From the NCBI GenBank assembly GCA_025055175.1, contig JANWYT010000006.1:124001-188000 (forward strand): a stretch of DNA of 64,000 nt, read 5' to 3'. A program made the translations under genes and the position numbers. Each line of letters begins with the position of its first letter. Position 1 is the first letter of the stretch. Below the pieces are notes generated by a model. That model made no database searches, was not told the DNA's origin, and saw nothing but the letters and a program-made list of their open reading frames with translations. Below are positions 33,645 through 43,559 of this stretch, in pieces. Origin of the DNA: Anaerolineae bacterium (GTDB lineage: Bacteria; Chloroflexota; Anaerolineae; Aggregatilineales; Phototrophicaceae).

Positions 33645-36257
33645 CTACAGCAAACGCTTGAGTTCATAAAGCTTGGTCAAAGCTTCAATCGGGCTGAGTT
33701 CATCCACCTTGACCTTGCGCAGCGCTTCTAGAGCAGGCGGCTCTGTAGCAGGCGCGAACAGGCCAATCTGCTGCGGCTTATCGCTATTCTGAGCCTTGCT
33801 GACCCTGGGGCGAAAATCGCTTGATTGCGCTTCCAGCGAAGCTAAAAGCTCTTTGGCGCGGTCAATCACTGGCTTGGGTAGTCCAGCCAGGCGCGCCACA
33901 TGCACCCCATAGCTACGATCTGCCCCGCCCGACACCACGCGGTGCAAGAAGGCAATTTCATCGCCTTGCTCGCTCACCTCGACGCGATAGTTGTGGGCGC
34001 GCGGCAACACGTTGGGCAGTTCCGTCAGTTCGTGGTAGTGCGTGGCGAACATGGTGCGGCAGTTCAGGCGCGGATGATTATGTAGATATTCGATCACTGC
34101 GCGGGCAATGGCCAAGCCGTCATAGGTGGACGTGCCGCGCCCAATCTCGTCCAGGATCACCAGGCTGCGGCGCGTGCTGCCCGTCAACAGACGCGCCGTC
34201 TCCACCATCTCTACCATAAAAGTGCTTTGGCCCGCGTGAATCTCATCTTGTGCGCCAATGCGGGCGAAAATGCGATCTACCAAGCCAACCTCAGCTTTTT
34301 TCGCTGGCACAAATGAACCAATTTGGGCCATGAAGGCGATGATGGCCACCTGGCGAATGTAGGTCGATTTGCCCGACATGTTCGGCCCGGTGATGATGTG
34401 AATGCGCTGCGTGGCGTCGAAATGAGTATCGTTTGGCACATAGCGCTTGCCATCCTTGAGCAGCGTCTCCACCACCGGATGGCGGCCTGCTTCAATGTGC
34501 AGCACGTCGCCTTCGCTGAGCTTGGGACGGACGTAGTTCTGGCGTACGGCCACCGTCGCCAGCGAGAGCAGCACGTCTAGATGAGCGACAGCCTTCGCAG
34601 TGCGCTGCAGGCGCTGGGCGTATTCACCAAGCTGAGCCACCACCTGATCGAAGATGGTCTTCTCCAGCTTCAGAATCTCCTCCTGAGCGCTCAAGACCAA
34701 AGCTTCGTATTCCTTGAGCTGTGGCGTGAGGAAGCGCTCGCCGCCAGCTATCGTCTGCTTGCGGACGTAGTCGCTCGGCACTTTATCTAGGTTAGCCTTG
34801 CTCACCTCAATGTAGTAACCGAAGACCTTGTTGTAGCCGACCTTGATCGACGCGATGCCCGTGCGCCGACGCTCGGCATCTTCTAGGTTGGCGATCCAGT
34901 CGCGCGCTTCACGAGTGGCATTGAGGATATGAGCCAGCTCCGACGAAAAATCAGGGCGGATCGTGCCAATCTCGCTGAAGTTGTTGGACGGCGCCGCTTC
35001 GTTGATGGCCTGATTGATGAGCGTCTGCGCTTCCTCGCAGGCGTCCAAGCGCTTGGCGATCTCCTCTAGTGCAGGCAGGCCTGCAATGGCGGACTGCAAG
35101 CGCGGCATGACGGCCAAGCTAGATGCCAGCCCCAGTAGATCGCGCGGGCTGACCTTGCCTATCTGAAGACGCGTATTGAGGCGTTCCAGATCGTCCACCG
35201 ATTTCAAAAGCTGAGCGAGTTCCTGGCGCAGAGCTTCTTGGCGTGTGAGCGCTTCCACAGCGTCTAGGCGGGCGTTCAAGCGGCCTAGCTCCAACAAAGG
35301 CTGAGCCATCCAGGCGCGCAACAAACGAGCGCCCATCGCCGTCACGGTGTGATCCAGCACGCCTAACAAACTGCCCTTGACCATTCCACCGCGCAGCGTC
35401 TGAGTGAGTTCCAAGTTGCGCCGCGTAAAAGGATCAAGCACCATGAAGCTGCTGGTCGAATAGGCGCGCAGGCTGCTGAGCTGGGCTGACAAAGCCTTTT
35501 GCGTCTTGTGCAGGTAAGCCAAGATGGCCGCTGCTGCTCCGACCGCCAGAGGTTGATCGCTCAGGCCTAGGCCATCCAGCGTCGCCACGCCGAAGTGATC
35601 GCGCAGGGTTTGCTCAGCTTCGATCCGCTCAAAGGCCCGATCCTGCACGGTCGTCAGGTAAGCGCCCTCAGGCAGAGTCACGCCGCGCTCAGCCCAAGTC
35701 TGGGGCAGCAACACCTCGCGTGGCGTCAAACGCGCCAGCTCTTCCAGGACTTGCACTGCCACGTCCTCACCTTCGAACTGTGTGGTGGCGAATTCCCCCG
35801 TCGAAACATCGACGTAAGCCAGGCCTGCTCGACTCCATTGGCCTTTCTTGGCGTCGCCCTGGGGCATGATGGCCATCAGATAGTTGGCTTGCCCCTCCTT
35901 GAGCAGACTCGGCTCATAGACAGTGCCAGGCGTCAAGACACGCGTCACTTCGCGTTCGACAATGCCACGTCCATCAGGCTCAGTCATCTGGTCGCACACG
36001 GCCACGTGATAGCCGCGATCAATCAGGCGCGCGACATAGCTGTCCAGGGCGTGATAGGGGATACCGGCCATTGGAACAGGAGGAGCATTGTCACCGAAGC
36101 GGCGCGCCGTCAGAGTGATTTCCAGCTCACGGGCTGCGATCTCGGCGTCGTCGTCGAACATCTCGTAGAAGTCACCCATGCGGAACATCAGGATTGCCTG
36201 CGGGTATTGACGCTTGATGTCGAGATATTGGCGGCGCGCAGGGGTGAGTTTGGCCAT
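33645..36257 (-). CDS. mutS: DNA mismatch repair protein MutS
   Basis: The 870-residue protein has the mismatch-reading F30-Y-E32 motif in GDFYEMF, a connector and lever region, and a C-terminal ABC-type ATPase with Walker A GPNMSGKST near residue 620 and DEIGRGTSTYDG. Length and the N-terminal FxE place it in the MutS1 branch. The ATG at 36257 replaces the longer frame to 36446, because a promoter lies at 36312-36340 between them and family members start with MAKLTPARRQYL-like sequence. No mutL is in the window. It is divergent from the ROK kinase gene. Confidence 0.95.
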   Translation of the reverse strand: MAKLTPARRQYLDIKRQYPQAILMFRMGDFYEMFDDDAEIAARELEITLTARRFGDNAPPVPMAGIPYHALDSYVARLIDRGYHVAVCDQMTEPDGRGIVEREVTRVLTPGTVYEPSLLKEGQANYLMAIMPQGDAKKGQWSRAGLAYVDVSTGEFATTQFEGEDVAVQVLEELARLTPREVLLPQTWAERGVTLPEGAYLTTVQDRAFERIEAEQTLRDHFGVATLDGLGLSDQPLAVGAAAAILAYLHKTQKALSAQLSSLRAYSTSSFMVLDPFTRRNLELTQTLRGGMVKGSLLGVLDHTVTAMGARLLRAWMAQPLLELGRLNARLDAVEALTRQEALRQELAQLLKSVDDLERLNTRLQIGKVSPRDLLGLASSLAVMPRLQSAIAGLPALEEIAKRLDACEEAQTLINQAINEAAPSNNFSEIGTIRPDFSSELAHILNATREARDWIANLEDAERRRTGIASIKVGYNKVFGYYIEVSKANLDKVPSDYVRKQTIAGGERFLTPQLKEYEALVLSAQEEILKLEKTIFDQVVAQLGEYAQRLQRTAKAVAHLDVLLSLATVAVRQNYVRPKLSEGDVLHIEAGRHPVVETLLKDGKRYVPNDTHFDATQRIHIITGPNMSGKSTYIRQVAIIAFMAQIGSFVPAKKAEVGLVDRIFARIGAQDEIHAGQSTFMVEMVETARLLTGSTRRSLVILDEIGRGTSTYDGLAIARAVIEYLHNHPRLNCRTMFATHYHELTELPNVLPRAHNYRVEVSEQGDEIAFLHRVVSGGADRSYGVHVARLAGLPKPVIDRAKELLASLEAQSSDFRPRVSKAQNSDKPQQIGLFAPATEPPALEALRKVKVDELSPIEALTKLYELKRLL

Positions 36258-36311
36258 GAAGGACGTTTTTCCTGAGTACTGTGCTGGTGTGAAGCGGTTG
36301 CGGCGGTTATG

Positions 36312-36340
36312 ATTGTACCAATGTCGTTTACTCGCTTCAA
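36312..36340 (-). promoter_or_regulatory. Promoter for mutS
   Basis: On the minus strand TTGAAG (36340-36335), a 17-base spacer and TACAAT (36317-36312) make a good sigma-70 promoter. The start point near 36305 leaves a leader of about 48 bases before the mutS ATG. Confidence 0.65.
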
Positions 36341-36366
36341 CGTCACAAACACGAGGGTTGCGGGCT

Positions 36367-37359
36367 ATGACCTCAGACGTTTTGATCGGGCTTGATCTGG
36401 GCGGCACGCAGATTCGCACGGCCCTGCTAGATCGGCATCTCGCCATTTTAGAGCGCTATGAGACGCTCACTCTGGCCCACGAAGGCTATGAGTCCACCAT
36501 TCAGCGCGTCATCGACGCTATCAGCCAAGTACTACCCCAAGATGGGCGAGCTGTGCTGGGGATTGGCGTCTCTGCGCCCGGACCTCTTAATCCCCAAACA
36601 GGCATAGTTGTCGCCCCACCCAACCTGGCAGGCTGGCACAACGTCCCATTGGGGGACATCCTGCACCGCGCCTTCGGTCTGCCTGTCTTCGTCGGCAACG
36701 ATGCCAACGTAGCTGCCCTGGCGGAAGTGGCGCGCGGCGCGGCACAAGGCTACCGTCATGCCATCTTCATCACCGTCAGCACGGGCATTGGCAGCGGGAT
36801 CATCTACGATGGTCGCATGCTGTTGGGCAAGGACGGACTAGCGGCAGAAGCGGGACACATTCAGCTCATCGTAGAAGGTGGCCGCGTCTCTTCGCTGGAG
36901 AAAGAAGCTGCCGGCCCCGCCCTGGCGCGTCAAGCACGCGAGCGCATTCAGCGTGGCGAGTCGTCCGTCCTGACCGAGATGGCCCACGGCGACCTGGATA
37001 AGATCGATGCGCGCATGATCGGCGATGCTTTCGTCCAAGATGACCTGCTGGCCAAAGACCTAGTACACTACTGCGCCAAGTGCGTCGGCTTGGGGATTGT
37101 CACCCTGCTGCACCTGTTCAATCCCCAGATTGTCGTCATCGGCGGTGGCGTGAGCCAAATTGGCGCTCCCCTCTTCCATCAGATCGAAGCGACGGTGCGC
37201 GCCCATGCCTTAGACGAAGCTTACTGGCGCGACCTCAAGATCGTGCCGGCGGCTCTGGGCGGCGATGTGAGCATTATCGGCTCAGCTGCCCTCGTCCTCA
37301 CTCAGGGCGGACAAGCCGACGTGACCAAAGTTATCAGCATTCTGAACGAAGACGCCTGA
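36367..37359 (+). CDS. ROK family sugar kinase, glucokinase-like
   Basis: The 330-residue protein has the ATP-binding D10-L-G-G-T motif, FVGNDANVAALAE with the catalytic Asp, and STGIGSGII. The family zinc site (CxCGxxGCxE after GHxxL) is missing. At the equivalent place, after AEAGHIQL, the sequence is GRVSSLEKEA with no cysteines. Since ROK members act on glucose, N-acetylmannosamine, fructose or as repressors, and no DNA-binding domain is present, a hexose kinase is most likely. The ATG at 36367 starts the family-like sequence. It is followed by argS after 22 bases. Confidence 0.85.
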   Translation: MTSDVLIGLDLGGTQIRTALLDRHLAILERYETLTLAHEGYESTIQRVIDAISQVLPQDGRAVLGIGVSAPGPLNPQTGIVVAPPNLAGWHNVPLGDILHRAFGLPVFVGNDANVAALAEVARGAAQGYRHAIFITVSTGIGSGIIYDGRMLLGKDGLAAEAGHIQLIVEGGRVSSLEKEAAGPALARQARERIQRGESSVLTEMAHGDLDKIDARMIGDAFVQDDLLAKDLVHYCAKCVGLGIVTLLHLFNPQIVVIGGGVSQIGAPLFHQIEATVRAHALDEAYWRDLKIVPAALGGDVSIIGSAALVLTQGGQADVTKVISILNEDA

Positions 37360-37381
37360 AACACCAAGAGAGCCAGACACT

Positions 37382-39085
37382 GTGAAGCCCCTATCGCATC
37401 ATATCGCCAACTTGCTGAGCGAAGCCCTGCGCGCTGCCCAGGCCAGCGCTGTCCTGCCCGCCTTTGAGCCGCCCACCATCGTCATTGAACGCCCTAAGCG
37501 CGAAGGCCAGGGCGACTACGCCAGCCCTGTAGCTATGAGCCTAGCCAAAGCCCTGAGCAGGAAGCCGCGCGAAGTCGCCGAAGCCGTCGTCCAGCACCTG
37601 CCACCCGCTCCTTTCATCGCTCAAGCAGAGATTGCCGGCCCTGGCTTCATCAACTTCACCTTGTCCGATGATTTCCTGCGCCAGCAAGTAGAGACGATCA
37701 TTGCTCTGGGCGACGATTGGGCCAAGTTGGACTTGTTCGTAGGCAAGCGCGCCCAAGTTGAATTCGTCAGCGCCAACCCCAGCGGGCCAATCACGGTCGG
37801 CCACACGCGCAACGCAGTCTTAGGCGACGCCATCGCCCGCGTCCTAGAAGCGGCTGGCTACCAGGTACAGCGCGAATACTACTTCAACAACGCTGGTAAT
37901 CAGATGGTCATGCTGGGCCAAAGCGTCCAGGCGCGCTACCTGCAAATCCTGGGCCAGTCCGCTGAGCTACCAGAGAACGGCTACCAGGGCGAATACATCA
38001 TCGACCTAGCCCGCGACCTGGTGCAGGAACATGGCGATAGCCTACGTGAAGCCGACTGGAAGGTCTTCAAGGATTATGCTGAAGCGCGCATGTTCGCCTG
38101 GATCAAGCGTTCGCTGGCCTTGATCGACATTCAGCACGACGCTTTCTTCAACGAAAATTCGCTGTTTGAAAACGGCGAGGTCTGGCGCACTCTGGAAATT
38201 CTGCGCGAAAACGGCTACATCTACAGCGCCGCTGAGTGGGAGGGAGCGAGCGAGGAAGAGAAAGCTAAAGCTGCGGGCCGCGCGCCAGCTCAGTGGTTTC
38301 GCAGCACGCGCTTTGGCGACGATAAAGACCGCGTACTGGTCAAGAGCGACGGCGTCCCCACTTATACCCTGCCAGACATCGCCTATCATCGCAACAAGAT
38401 TGAGCGCGGCTTCGACCTGATGGTCAACGTCCTGGGAGCAGATCATGGGCAGCAATACAAAGTCGTCGCCAACGGCATTCGCGCCCTGGGTCTCGATCCT
38501 AGCAAGATCAAGGTCATCCTGTACCAGATGGTGCGGATTATGCGCAACGGCGTAGAAGTGCGCATGAGCAAGCGCAAAGGCAACTTCGATACGTTGGACG
38601 ACCTAGTTGAACAAACCAGCGCGGATGCAGTGCGCTATCACCTGCTCGGCCGCAGCCCTGGCACGACCATCGACTTCGACCTAGATGCAGTCGTCAAACA
38701 GAGCAACGAAAATCCAGTCTATTACATCCAAAACGCCCATGTGCGTTGCGCTGGCATCGCCCGCGAAGCCGCAGCGCGCGGCCTGGACGATACGGAGGCT
38801 GACCTGAGTCTGCTAGGCCAGGCCGAATTGAAGTTCCTGCGCAAAGCGCTTGAGCTAAGCGAAGTCATTGAGCTGGCCGCCACGGAATACGAGCCGCACC
38901 GACTGGCCTACTACGCTCAAGAGCTGGCAGCCCTGTTTCATCCGCTCTATGATGAGGTGCGCGCCCTGCACAGCGACGTCGAGCCGCAGGTGGCGCGCGC
39001 TCGTCTGCGCTTCTATCGCGCTGCTAGGCTGGTCTTCCGCCGCGTGCTGCGCCTGATGGGCATGAGTGCGCCTGAACGCATGTAA
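37382..39085 (+). CDS. argS: Arginyl-tRNA synthetase
   Basis: The 567-residue class-I synthetase has an N-terminal Add-1 domain. A HIGH-equivalent sequence ITVGH ends at H141, in [20 protein letters not shown]-like RMSKRKGNF lies near 394, and the C-terminal DALR anticodon domain ends with [12 protein letters not shown]. It starts with GTG; AAGAGAG lies about 10 bases upstream. It follows the ROK kinase gene by 22 bases and precedes dcd by 26 bases. Confidence 0.95.
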   Translation: MKPLSHHIANLLSEALRAAQASAVLPAFEPPTIVIERPKREGQGDYASPVAMSLAKALSRKPREVAEAVVQHLPPAPFIAQAEIAGPGFINFTLSDDFLRQQVETIIALGDDWAKLDLFVGKRAQVEFVSANPSGPITVGHTRNAVLGDAIARVLEAAGYQVQREYYFNNAGNQMVMLGQSVQARYLQILGQSAELPENGYQGEYIIDLARDLVQEHGDSLREADWKVFKDYAEARMFAWIKRSLALIDIQHDAFFNENSLFENGEVWRTLEILRENGYIYSAAEWEGASEEEKAKAAGRAPAQWFRSTRFGDDKDRVLVKSDGVPTYTLPDIAYHRNKIERGFDLMVNVLGADHGQQYKVVANGIRALGLDPSKIKVILYQMVRIMRNGVEVRMSKRKGNFDTLDDLVEQTSADAVRYHLLGRSPGTTIDFDLDAVVKQSNENPVYYIQNAHVRCAGIAREAAARGLDDTEADLSLLGQAELKFLRKALELSEVIELAATEYEPHRLAYYAQELAALFHPLYDEVRALHSDVEPQVARARLRFYRAARLVFRRVLRLMGMSAPERM

Positions 39086-39111
39086 CTACACCACCACAAA
39101 GGAGTCATCTC

Positions 39112-39666
39112 ATGGGACTCAAACCCGACCACTGGATTCGCAAGATGGCCCTAGAACACGGCATGATCGAGCCGTTCGTCGAGAGTCAGGTGCGCGCTGG
39201 CGTCATCAGCTACGGCGTCTCGTCTTATGGCTACGACATGCGCGTGGCACGCCAGTTCAAAATCTTCACTAACGTCCATTCGGCCATCGTCGATCCTAAG
39301 AACTTCGATCCGCAGTCTTTCGTGGATTACGAAGGTGACGTGTGTGTTGTGCCACCTAATTCTTTCGCCCTGGCCCGCAGCGTGGAATACTTCCGCATTC
39401 CGCGCAGCGTCCTAACCTTGTGCGTAGGGAAAAGCACATATGCGCGCTGCGGAATATTAACAAACGTTACGCCCTTCGAGCCAGGCTGGGAAGGTCACGT
39501 CACCCTAGAGATCAGCAACACGACCCCCCTGCCAGCGCGCATTTACGCCGAGGAGGGCATTGCCCAGGTGCTGTTCTTTGAAGCGGACGAAGCATGCGAG
39601 GTGAGTTATGCCGATAGGAAGGGCAAGTATCAAGGCCAGCGCGGCGTCACCCCGCCCAGGATTTGA
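39112..39666 (+). CDS. dcd: dCTP deaminase
   Basis: The 184-residue enzyme supplies dUTP for thymidylate synthesis. Residues equivalent to E. coli S111, R115 and E138 are seen as S108, R112 in GKSTYARCG, and E133 in [15 protein letters not shown] at the N-terminus and EGIAQVLFF are also characteristic. A strong AAAGGAG site is 7 bases upstream. I cannot tell from the sequence whether it is the dUTP-forming or the bifunctional dUMP-forming enzyme. Confidence 0.93.
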   Translation: MGLKPDHWIRKMALEHGMIEPFVESQVRAGVISYGVSSYGYDMRVARQFKIFTNVHSAIVDPKNFDPQSFVDYEGDVCVVPPNSFALARSVEYFRIPRSVLTLCVGKSTYARCGILTNVTPFEPGWEGHVTLEISNTTPLPARIYAEEGIAQVLFFEADEACEVSYADRKGKYQGQRGVTPPRI

Positions 39667-39689
39667 GCAGACTGCGAAGTCAGGTCTGC
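39667..39689. terminator. Hairpin between convergent dcd and nucleotidyltransferase-like genes
   Basis: GCAGAC/GTCTGC forms a 6-bp inverted repeat around 11 bases, directly after the dcd stop and overlapping the last codons of the minus-strand gene. It has no clear U-tract on either strand. Confidence 0.3.
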
Positions 39690-40573
39690 CAGTCTTCCAG
39701 GCCGTAGCGCTGCAAGCGCTCTCTATAAGCAGCTAGGACGCGCTGCCCGTGATCGACAAAATGCCCTTTGACGCTAGAGCTGTCCAGGCGCGCGTCTGAT
39801 TCATGGCTGAGCAGACGAGTCAAGCGGCGCTGCTTGCGCCTCTGTTCCCAGCGCTCTAGTCCGTCGCCCAAGCGACCTGCCAGCATCCGTTCTAGCCATG
39901 CCTTTAGCCGCCCGTCCACTTCTGAAAGATAAGCCTGGGTGCGCTGCTGGGCGTTGGGCATGAAATCTTGCGTCCAGTCGTTCTCAGCCAGCATACGCTC
40001 ATAATATTCACGCCCATAGAGCGGGATCATCTGCACAACTTCGTGCGCCATGTACAAATCGCGCCGTGCTTGAGCCAGATCATCCTGCGCCAGCAGATAG
40101 TTAGGACACAAATGCACGCCGCGCAGGCGTGCCAAGCGCACCAGCACAACGGCACACAAGCGCGCCAACCATACTCGGCGTGGCGCAGTGATGAGGAAAA
40201 AATCGTAGTCGTCTCGCGGATGGGCTGGATTACGCATGGCTAACGCGCCCGTCAGGGCCACCATGCGCACGAATGGAATATGAGCCAACCAGCGCCCATA
40301 GCGCACCGCCTCGGCCATCATGCCCTCGGCAATCTGTTCGCGCGCTTGGCGCAACGCCACAATGTCTGAGCGTTCGCAGATGGCATAGTAGCCATCCTGC
40401 ATGTAAAGACGCTCACGCAAAAAAGGTGACTGCATCAGACGCTGGGCGATCAACTCACGTGGCAGGGGTACAGGATGGATTAGAAAGTGAGCAATTTCAT
40501 CTAAATTGAGCGGAAAGGCGAAGACGTCAGCATACAAGATGGTGCAAAGTACGGCGCGATCAACGGACAGCAC
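39680..40573 (-). CDS. Nucleotidyltransferase-like protein
   Basis: The 297-residue protein has a pol-beta-type nucleotidyltransferase signature: G109-A-L-A-M-R-N followed by D121-D122-Y-D124-F-F. This is the Gx(9-13)DhD pattern that places the metal-binding acids of the fold. The N-terminal 90 residues look like a small winged-helix domain, and the C-terminal part is helical and Arg-rich. The activity and substrate are unknown. It starts at a GTG with GGGAG 8 bases upstream. It is the last gene of the operon that starts with the response regulator, after a 59-base gap. Confidence 0.6.
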   Translation of the reverse strand: MLSVDRAVLCTILYADVFAFPLNLDEIAHFLIHPVPLPRELIAQRLMQSPFLRERLYMQDGYYAICERSDIVALRQAREQIAEGMMAEAVRYGRWLAHIPFVRMVALTGALAMRNPAHPRDDYDFFLITAPRRVWLARLCAVVLVRLARLRGVHLCPNYLLAQDDLAQARRDLYMAHEVVQMIPLYGREYYERMLAENDWTQDFMPNAQQRTQAYLSEVDGRLKAWLERMLAGRLGDGLERWEQRRKQRRLTRLLSHESDARLDSSSVKGHFVDHGQRVLAAYRERLQRYGLEDWQT

Positions 40574-40632
40574 AGGTCAGGCTCCCTACAAACGCTTCAC
40601 CTGATTTTAATGTCATTGACCAAAACGCGCAC

Positions 40633-42141
40633 CTACCAGGCCCACAACCAAACGTCGCGGAAGACACAAGTCGCGCTCAGTCCATCATAGTTGGCCACCG
40701 CCACCGAGACGCCTCCACGCAAGGGCAGATCGACGAGCTGGCCACGTCGCACGCCGTTCACATATAGGACAGCCTGGCCTCCCAGGGCCACAATCAGCAG
40801 CGTTGAGGTCTCTGATGGCGTCGTCTCTAGGAACAAGTTTTGCAGAAAATCGTCGCCTCGGCGCAGACTCCAACCTATCCCACCCACTGAGTCAGCGTAA
40901 GCCAGGGCATAGCTGCGCTCGTCATTGACACGCACTGCCAAGCCGCAGCCCGTCAGGCCGCCTCCGCTGCTCTGGCGCACCGTCGCGCCCATCGCAAAGT
41001 CACCGTAGGTCTGATTCGCTACGAGAGCCGCCAAACCAACACCTGCCACTGCGCGCTGAATTTGCGTCTCTGGCACATTGAAGGCCAGCGCGCCGCCGAT
41101 CGGCGCTGCACCAGCGCGCTGCAAATTGCGCACTACCGACTCACTGCGCCCCCAAGTAAGGCGTTCCAGGGGCAAGCGCGCACCGTTCACCAAAGTAGGG
41201 ATCGTCACCAAGTACTCGTCGAATTGAACCGTGAGGCTGCTGGCTGGGTCGCTGGCTGTCTCTGCGTATGCCCCCAGCCGATCCACGCTGCCACGAAAAG
41301 CGCCGTTCAGCGTGCCGACGTACTGACGATCATAAAACACATCCAACGCTCCCTGGTAAGCTAGCACTTCCAATCGGAAGCTATTGGCCCCCGCGACGAT
41401 GGAAGGGTGTACACTCCAATCGCGCAGCACGTCCAGCGCGCCGTCTTCGCTGAGGGATAGCGCGCGCCACGCGCCTCGACTGCCGAGGGTGATGACCAGT
41501 GTCCGACCTTCTGTCCGCAAGGCCAAGCCCACTGACCAGGGATAGCGCGTGCTGATGTTGCGCACCAGCACACCACCGTAAAAATCGCGCAGCGTCGTCG
41601 GCGTAGCCCAGGCCACAGCGCGCGCCTGCGCGCCCCCCAGGGCCAGGTTGAGCGCGCCTTCTTGATTGGTCGCGCGAGGGGTGCTTGAGCTGTAGGCTTG
41701 CACCGACCAGGCAGCTGCGCCACCAAAATTGTCGGTTTGCGCTACGTTCAGATAGCCGTACTGCGACTTGAGCAAGTACGGGCCGCTGCTGTTGCCGAAT
41801 CCACTGAGCAGCAGACGGTAACTACCGCTGGCTGGTAGGACAAAAGCTTCAATCATCGCCTCTGTGCCGCGCTGAAGAGCTATGTCGTCGTTGCGCACCA
41901 GCTCCTGCCCCTGAACATTGAGCAGGGTCAAGACAGGATCAAGCCTCCCATCTGTGCCAACAGCGCTGAACGACACAATCGAACCAGCCAACGCTGTGAA
42001 AGTATAGGCACGCACCTGACCAGGCTCAAGCAGGCCTTCGTCGGGTAGACCCAGCATGAGGGCGGCATCTTGCCCCTGCGCCAAGCCCAGGCTCAGCCAG
42101 GCGCACACTGTCCATAGGGCGAAAATTGCGCGCTTGTTCAT
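40633..42141 (-). CDS. Secreted protein with PPC-like and concanavalin-like domains
   Basis: The 502-residue product has a signal peptide (AIFALWTVCAWLSLGLAQG). A beta-sandwich like the bacterial pre-peptidase C-terminal (PPC) domain follows at about 25-130. Two further beta-rich repeats, about 140-320 and 330-500, resemble LamG/DUF1080-type jelly rolls (VFYDRQYVGTLNG and VLYVNGVRRGQL are equivalent strands). No catalytic protease domain is present, so it is probably a surface-binding protein. Its start overlaps the upstream membrane protein gene as ATGA. Confidence 0.7.
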   Translation of the reverse strand: MNKRAIFALWTVCAWLSLGLAQGQDAALMLGLPDEGLLEPGQVRAYTFTALAGSIVSFSAVGTDGRLDPVLTLLNVQGQELVRNDDIALQRGTEAMIEAFVLPASGSYRLLLSGFGNSSGPYLLKSQYGYLNVAQTDNFGGAAAWSVQAYSSSTPRATNQEGALNLALGGAQARAVAWATPTTLRDFYGGVLVRNISTRYPWSVGLALRTEGRTLVITLGSRGAWRALSLSEDGALDVLRDWSVHPSIVAGANSFRLEVLAYQGALDVFYDRQYVGTLNGAFRGSVDRLGAYAETASDPASSLTVQFDEYLVTIPTLVNGARLPLERLTWGRSESVVRNLQRAGAAPIGGALAFNVPETQIQRAVAGVGLAALVANQTYGDFAMGATVRQSSGGGLTGCGLAVRVNDERSYALAYADSVGGIGWSLRRGDDFLQNLFLETTPSETSTLLIVALGGQAVLYVNGVRRGQLVDLPLRGGVSVAVANYDGLSATCVFRDVWLWAW

Positions 42142-42782
42142 GAGCGCATCCAGCGCGGGAAGCGTTCCGCCAGCAAAGCATATAAGGCCGTGAACTGCTC
42201 CAGCGTCAGCTCGGCACCGCGCTCAGAGCGCCACTGTTCCGCCACGAGCAGACGACGCTGCACGCCGGCGCTGCGCATGTCACCGCCTTCTGCCTCTTTG
42301 GGGCGCAGCAAGCGCACCACGCGGCTCTTGAAGGGCAACTTGTCGAAGTCCTCAGGCGACGCGAAGGTATAAGCCACCAGTAGTTCGTCATCCTGTTCCA
42401 GGCCCAGACTGACGACGTGCCAGCCTTTGCGCACGCGCCCATTGCGCGCCACTATAAAATCCCACAAGGCGACGTTAATATGACCTTCGGCGTCTAGGCT
42501 CACTTCTGGACGATCTCTGTTGAGCAGACTCAGACGTTCGTCGCTCACTTCTAGCACGCGACCACTAGGCCAGCGCGGTCTGAGCCAACGATCTGCCAGA
42601 CTGCTGAGCAGACCAGCTAGCAGCAGCGCCACCACGAAAGCCAACAGCGGAGCGTCAGGGATCAGGCTGTTGAGGATAGCATAGCCAACCCCAAGAGCGA
42701 CTACCAACACGCTGCAGCCAACAGCGCGCAACCCGCCATGCTCTGCATCGACAGGGTAACGCACAACATCACGTCCAGACAT
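42138..42782 (-). CDS. Hypothetical membrane protein
   Basis: The 214-residue protein has two hydrophobic segments close together (about 22-65) and then a cytoplasmic-looking domain of about 140 residues that I do not recognise. The domain has alternating strands (SGRVLEVSDERLSLLN, HINVALWDFIVARNG) of a possible PH-like fold. The ATG at 42782 is preferred over the longer frame to 42857 because GGAG is upstream and the extra part overlaps the methyltransferase gene. The stop overlaps the PPC-protein start as ATGA, so the two are coupled. Confidence 0.65.
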   Translation of the reverse strand: MSGRDVVRYPVDAEHGGLRAVGCSVLVVALGVGYAILNSLIPDAPLLAFVVALLLAGLLSSLADRWLRPRWPSGRVLEVSDERLSLLNRDRPEVSLDAEGHINVALWDFIVARNGRVRKGWHVVSLGLEQDDELLVAYTFASPEDFDKLPFKSRVVRLLRPKEAEGGDMRSAGVQRRLLVAEQWRSERGAELTLEQFTALYALLAERFPRWMRS

Positions 42783-42804
42783 CGGTAGCTCACTTCTCCT
42801 GGCT

Positions 42805-43548
42805 TCAGCGCTTTTGAGCGATGACGACGGCGTGAGCGCCGCCAACAGCCGAATCAAAGCGTTCTAGGTTAGGCTTGAGGACGTGCAGCACCTGGAAGCC
42901 AACCCGCTGCAGCAACGCTGTCACCGCCGCCAGCGGATAGGCGCGCAGCGTTCGAGTGGTCTCTTGGCGCACCCAGTTTTGGCCCTGGCGCTGATAGACG
43001 ATATAGCGCAAGCTCTGGGCTTGACGATCATAATCCACTTGCGAAATAGCGAAGATGTTTACATCCGCGTCTTCCAGGAGCAGGGTGGCGTGGTTTTCAT
43101 GGCGCTTAAACAAGCCTTCAATCGTCAGCATGTCGAAGATAAGCCACTTTTCTGGCCTCAAGATGCGATAGATTGACTGGAAGACTTGCTCCAAGTCCTT
43201 GATGGCTTCCAGCTCGTTGAAGACGCCAAAAGCAAACGCCAAATCCAGGTCATTCAGACCGTTGAGTATGCGAATGTCCTGCTGAGAAGCGCTAAAGCCC
43301 TGGTTAGCCAGGACGTCTTGCGCGCGAGCCAGCATGGCGGCGGATTGATCGACGCAGGTGAGCAGATAGCCGTGTTTGATGAGCCAAGATGAGCTGTGAC
43401 CTGCTCCACAGCCCAGGTCAGCTGCCCGCCGCCCCATCCAACCGTTGCGCAGGGCAAAGTCGAAGATACGTGGAGCAACTTGCGCTCCAAAGTCAGCTAG
43501 CCCCAGGCGCTCATAAAAGGGCGCTAAAACGCTGTAAGGATCGGCCAT
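42805..43548 (-). CDS. Class I SAM-dependent methyltransferase
   Basis: The 247-residue protein has motif I AADLGCGAGHSS near residue 50, an acidic residue at the end of the following strand (LTCVDQSAAML) and a later DLDLAFAFGVFNEL, all of the seven-stranded methyltransferase fold. The target molecule is unknown. The ATG at 43548 has GAGAGGA 6 bases upstream and is preferred over 43584, which overlaps the response regulator gene. It starts 11 bases after the regulator stop and is co-transcribed with it. Confidence 0.85.
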   Translation of the reverse strand: MADPYSVLAPFYERLGLADFGAQVAPRIFDFALRNGWMGRRAADLGCGAGHSSSWLIKHGYLLTCVDQSAAMLARAQDVLANQGFSASQQDIRILNGLNDLDLAFAFGVFNELEAIKDLEQVFQSIYRILRPEKWLIFDMLTIEGLFKRHENHATLLLEDADVNIFAISQVDYDRQAQSLRYIVYQRQGQNWVRQETTRTLRAYPLAAVTALLQRVGFQVLHVLKPNLERFDSAVGGAHAVVIAQKR

Positions 43549-43559
43549 CGAAGTCCTCT

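Noticed and set aside
35595..36275. 226-residue plus-strand frame opposite the 5' part of mutS
   Set aside because: It is antisense to mutS with no motif; the mutS promoter would read through it.
33645..36446. MutS start at 36446 (933 residues)
   Set aside because: The added N-terminal residues are unlike MutS, and the promoter at 36312-36340 lies downstream of that start.
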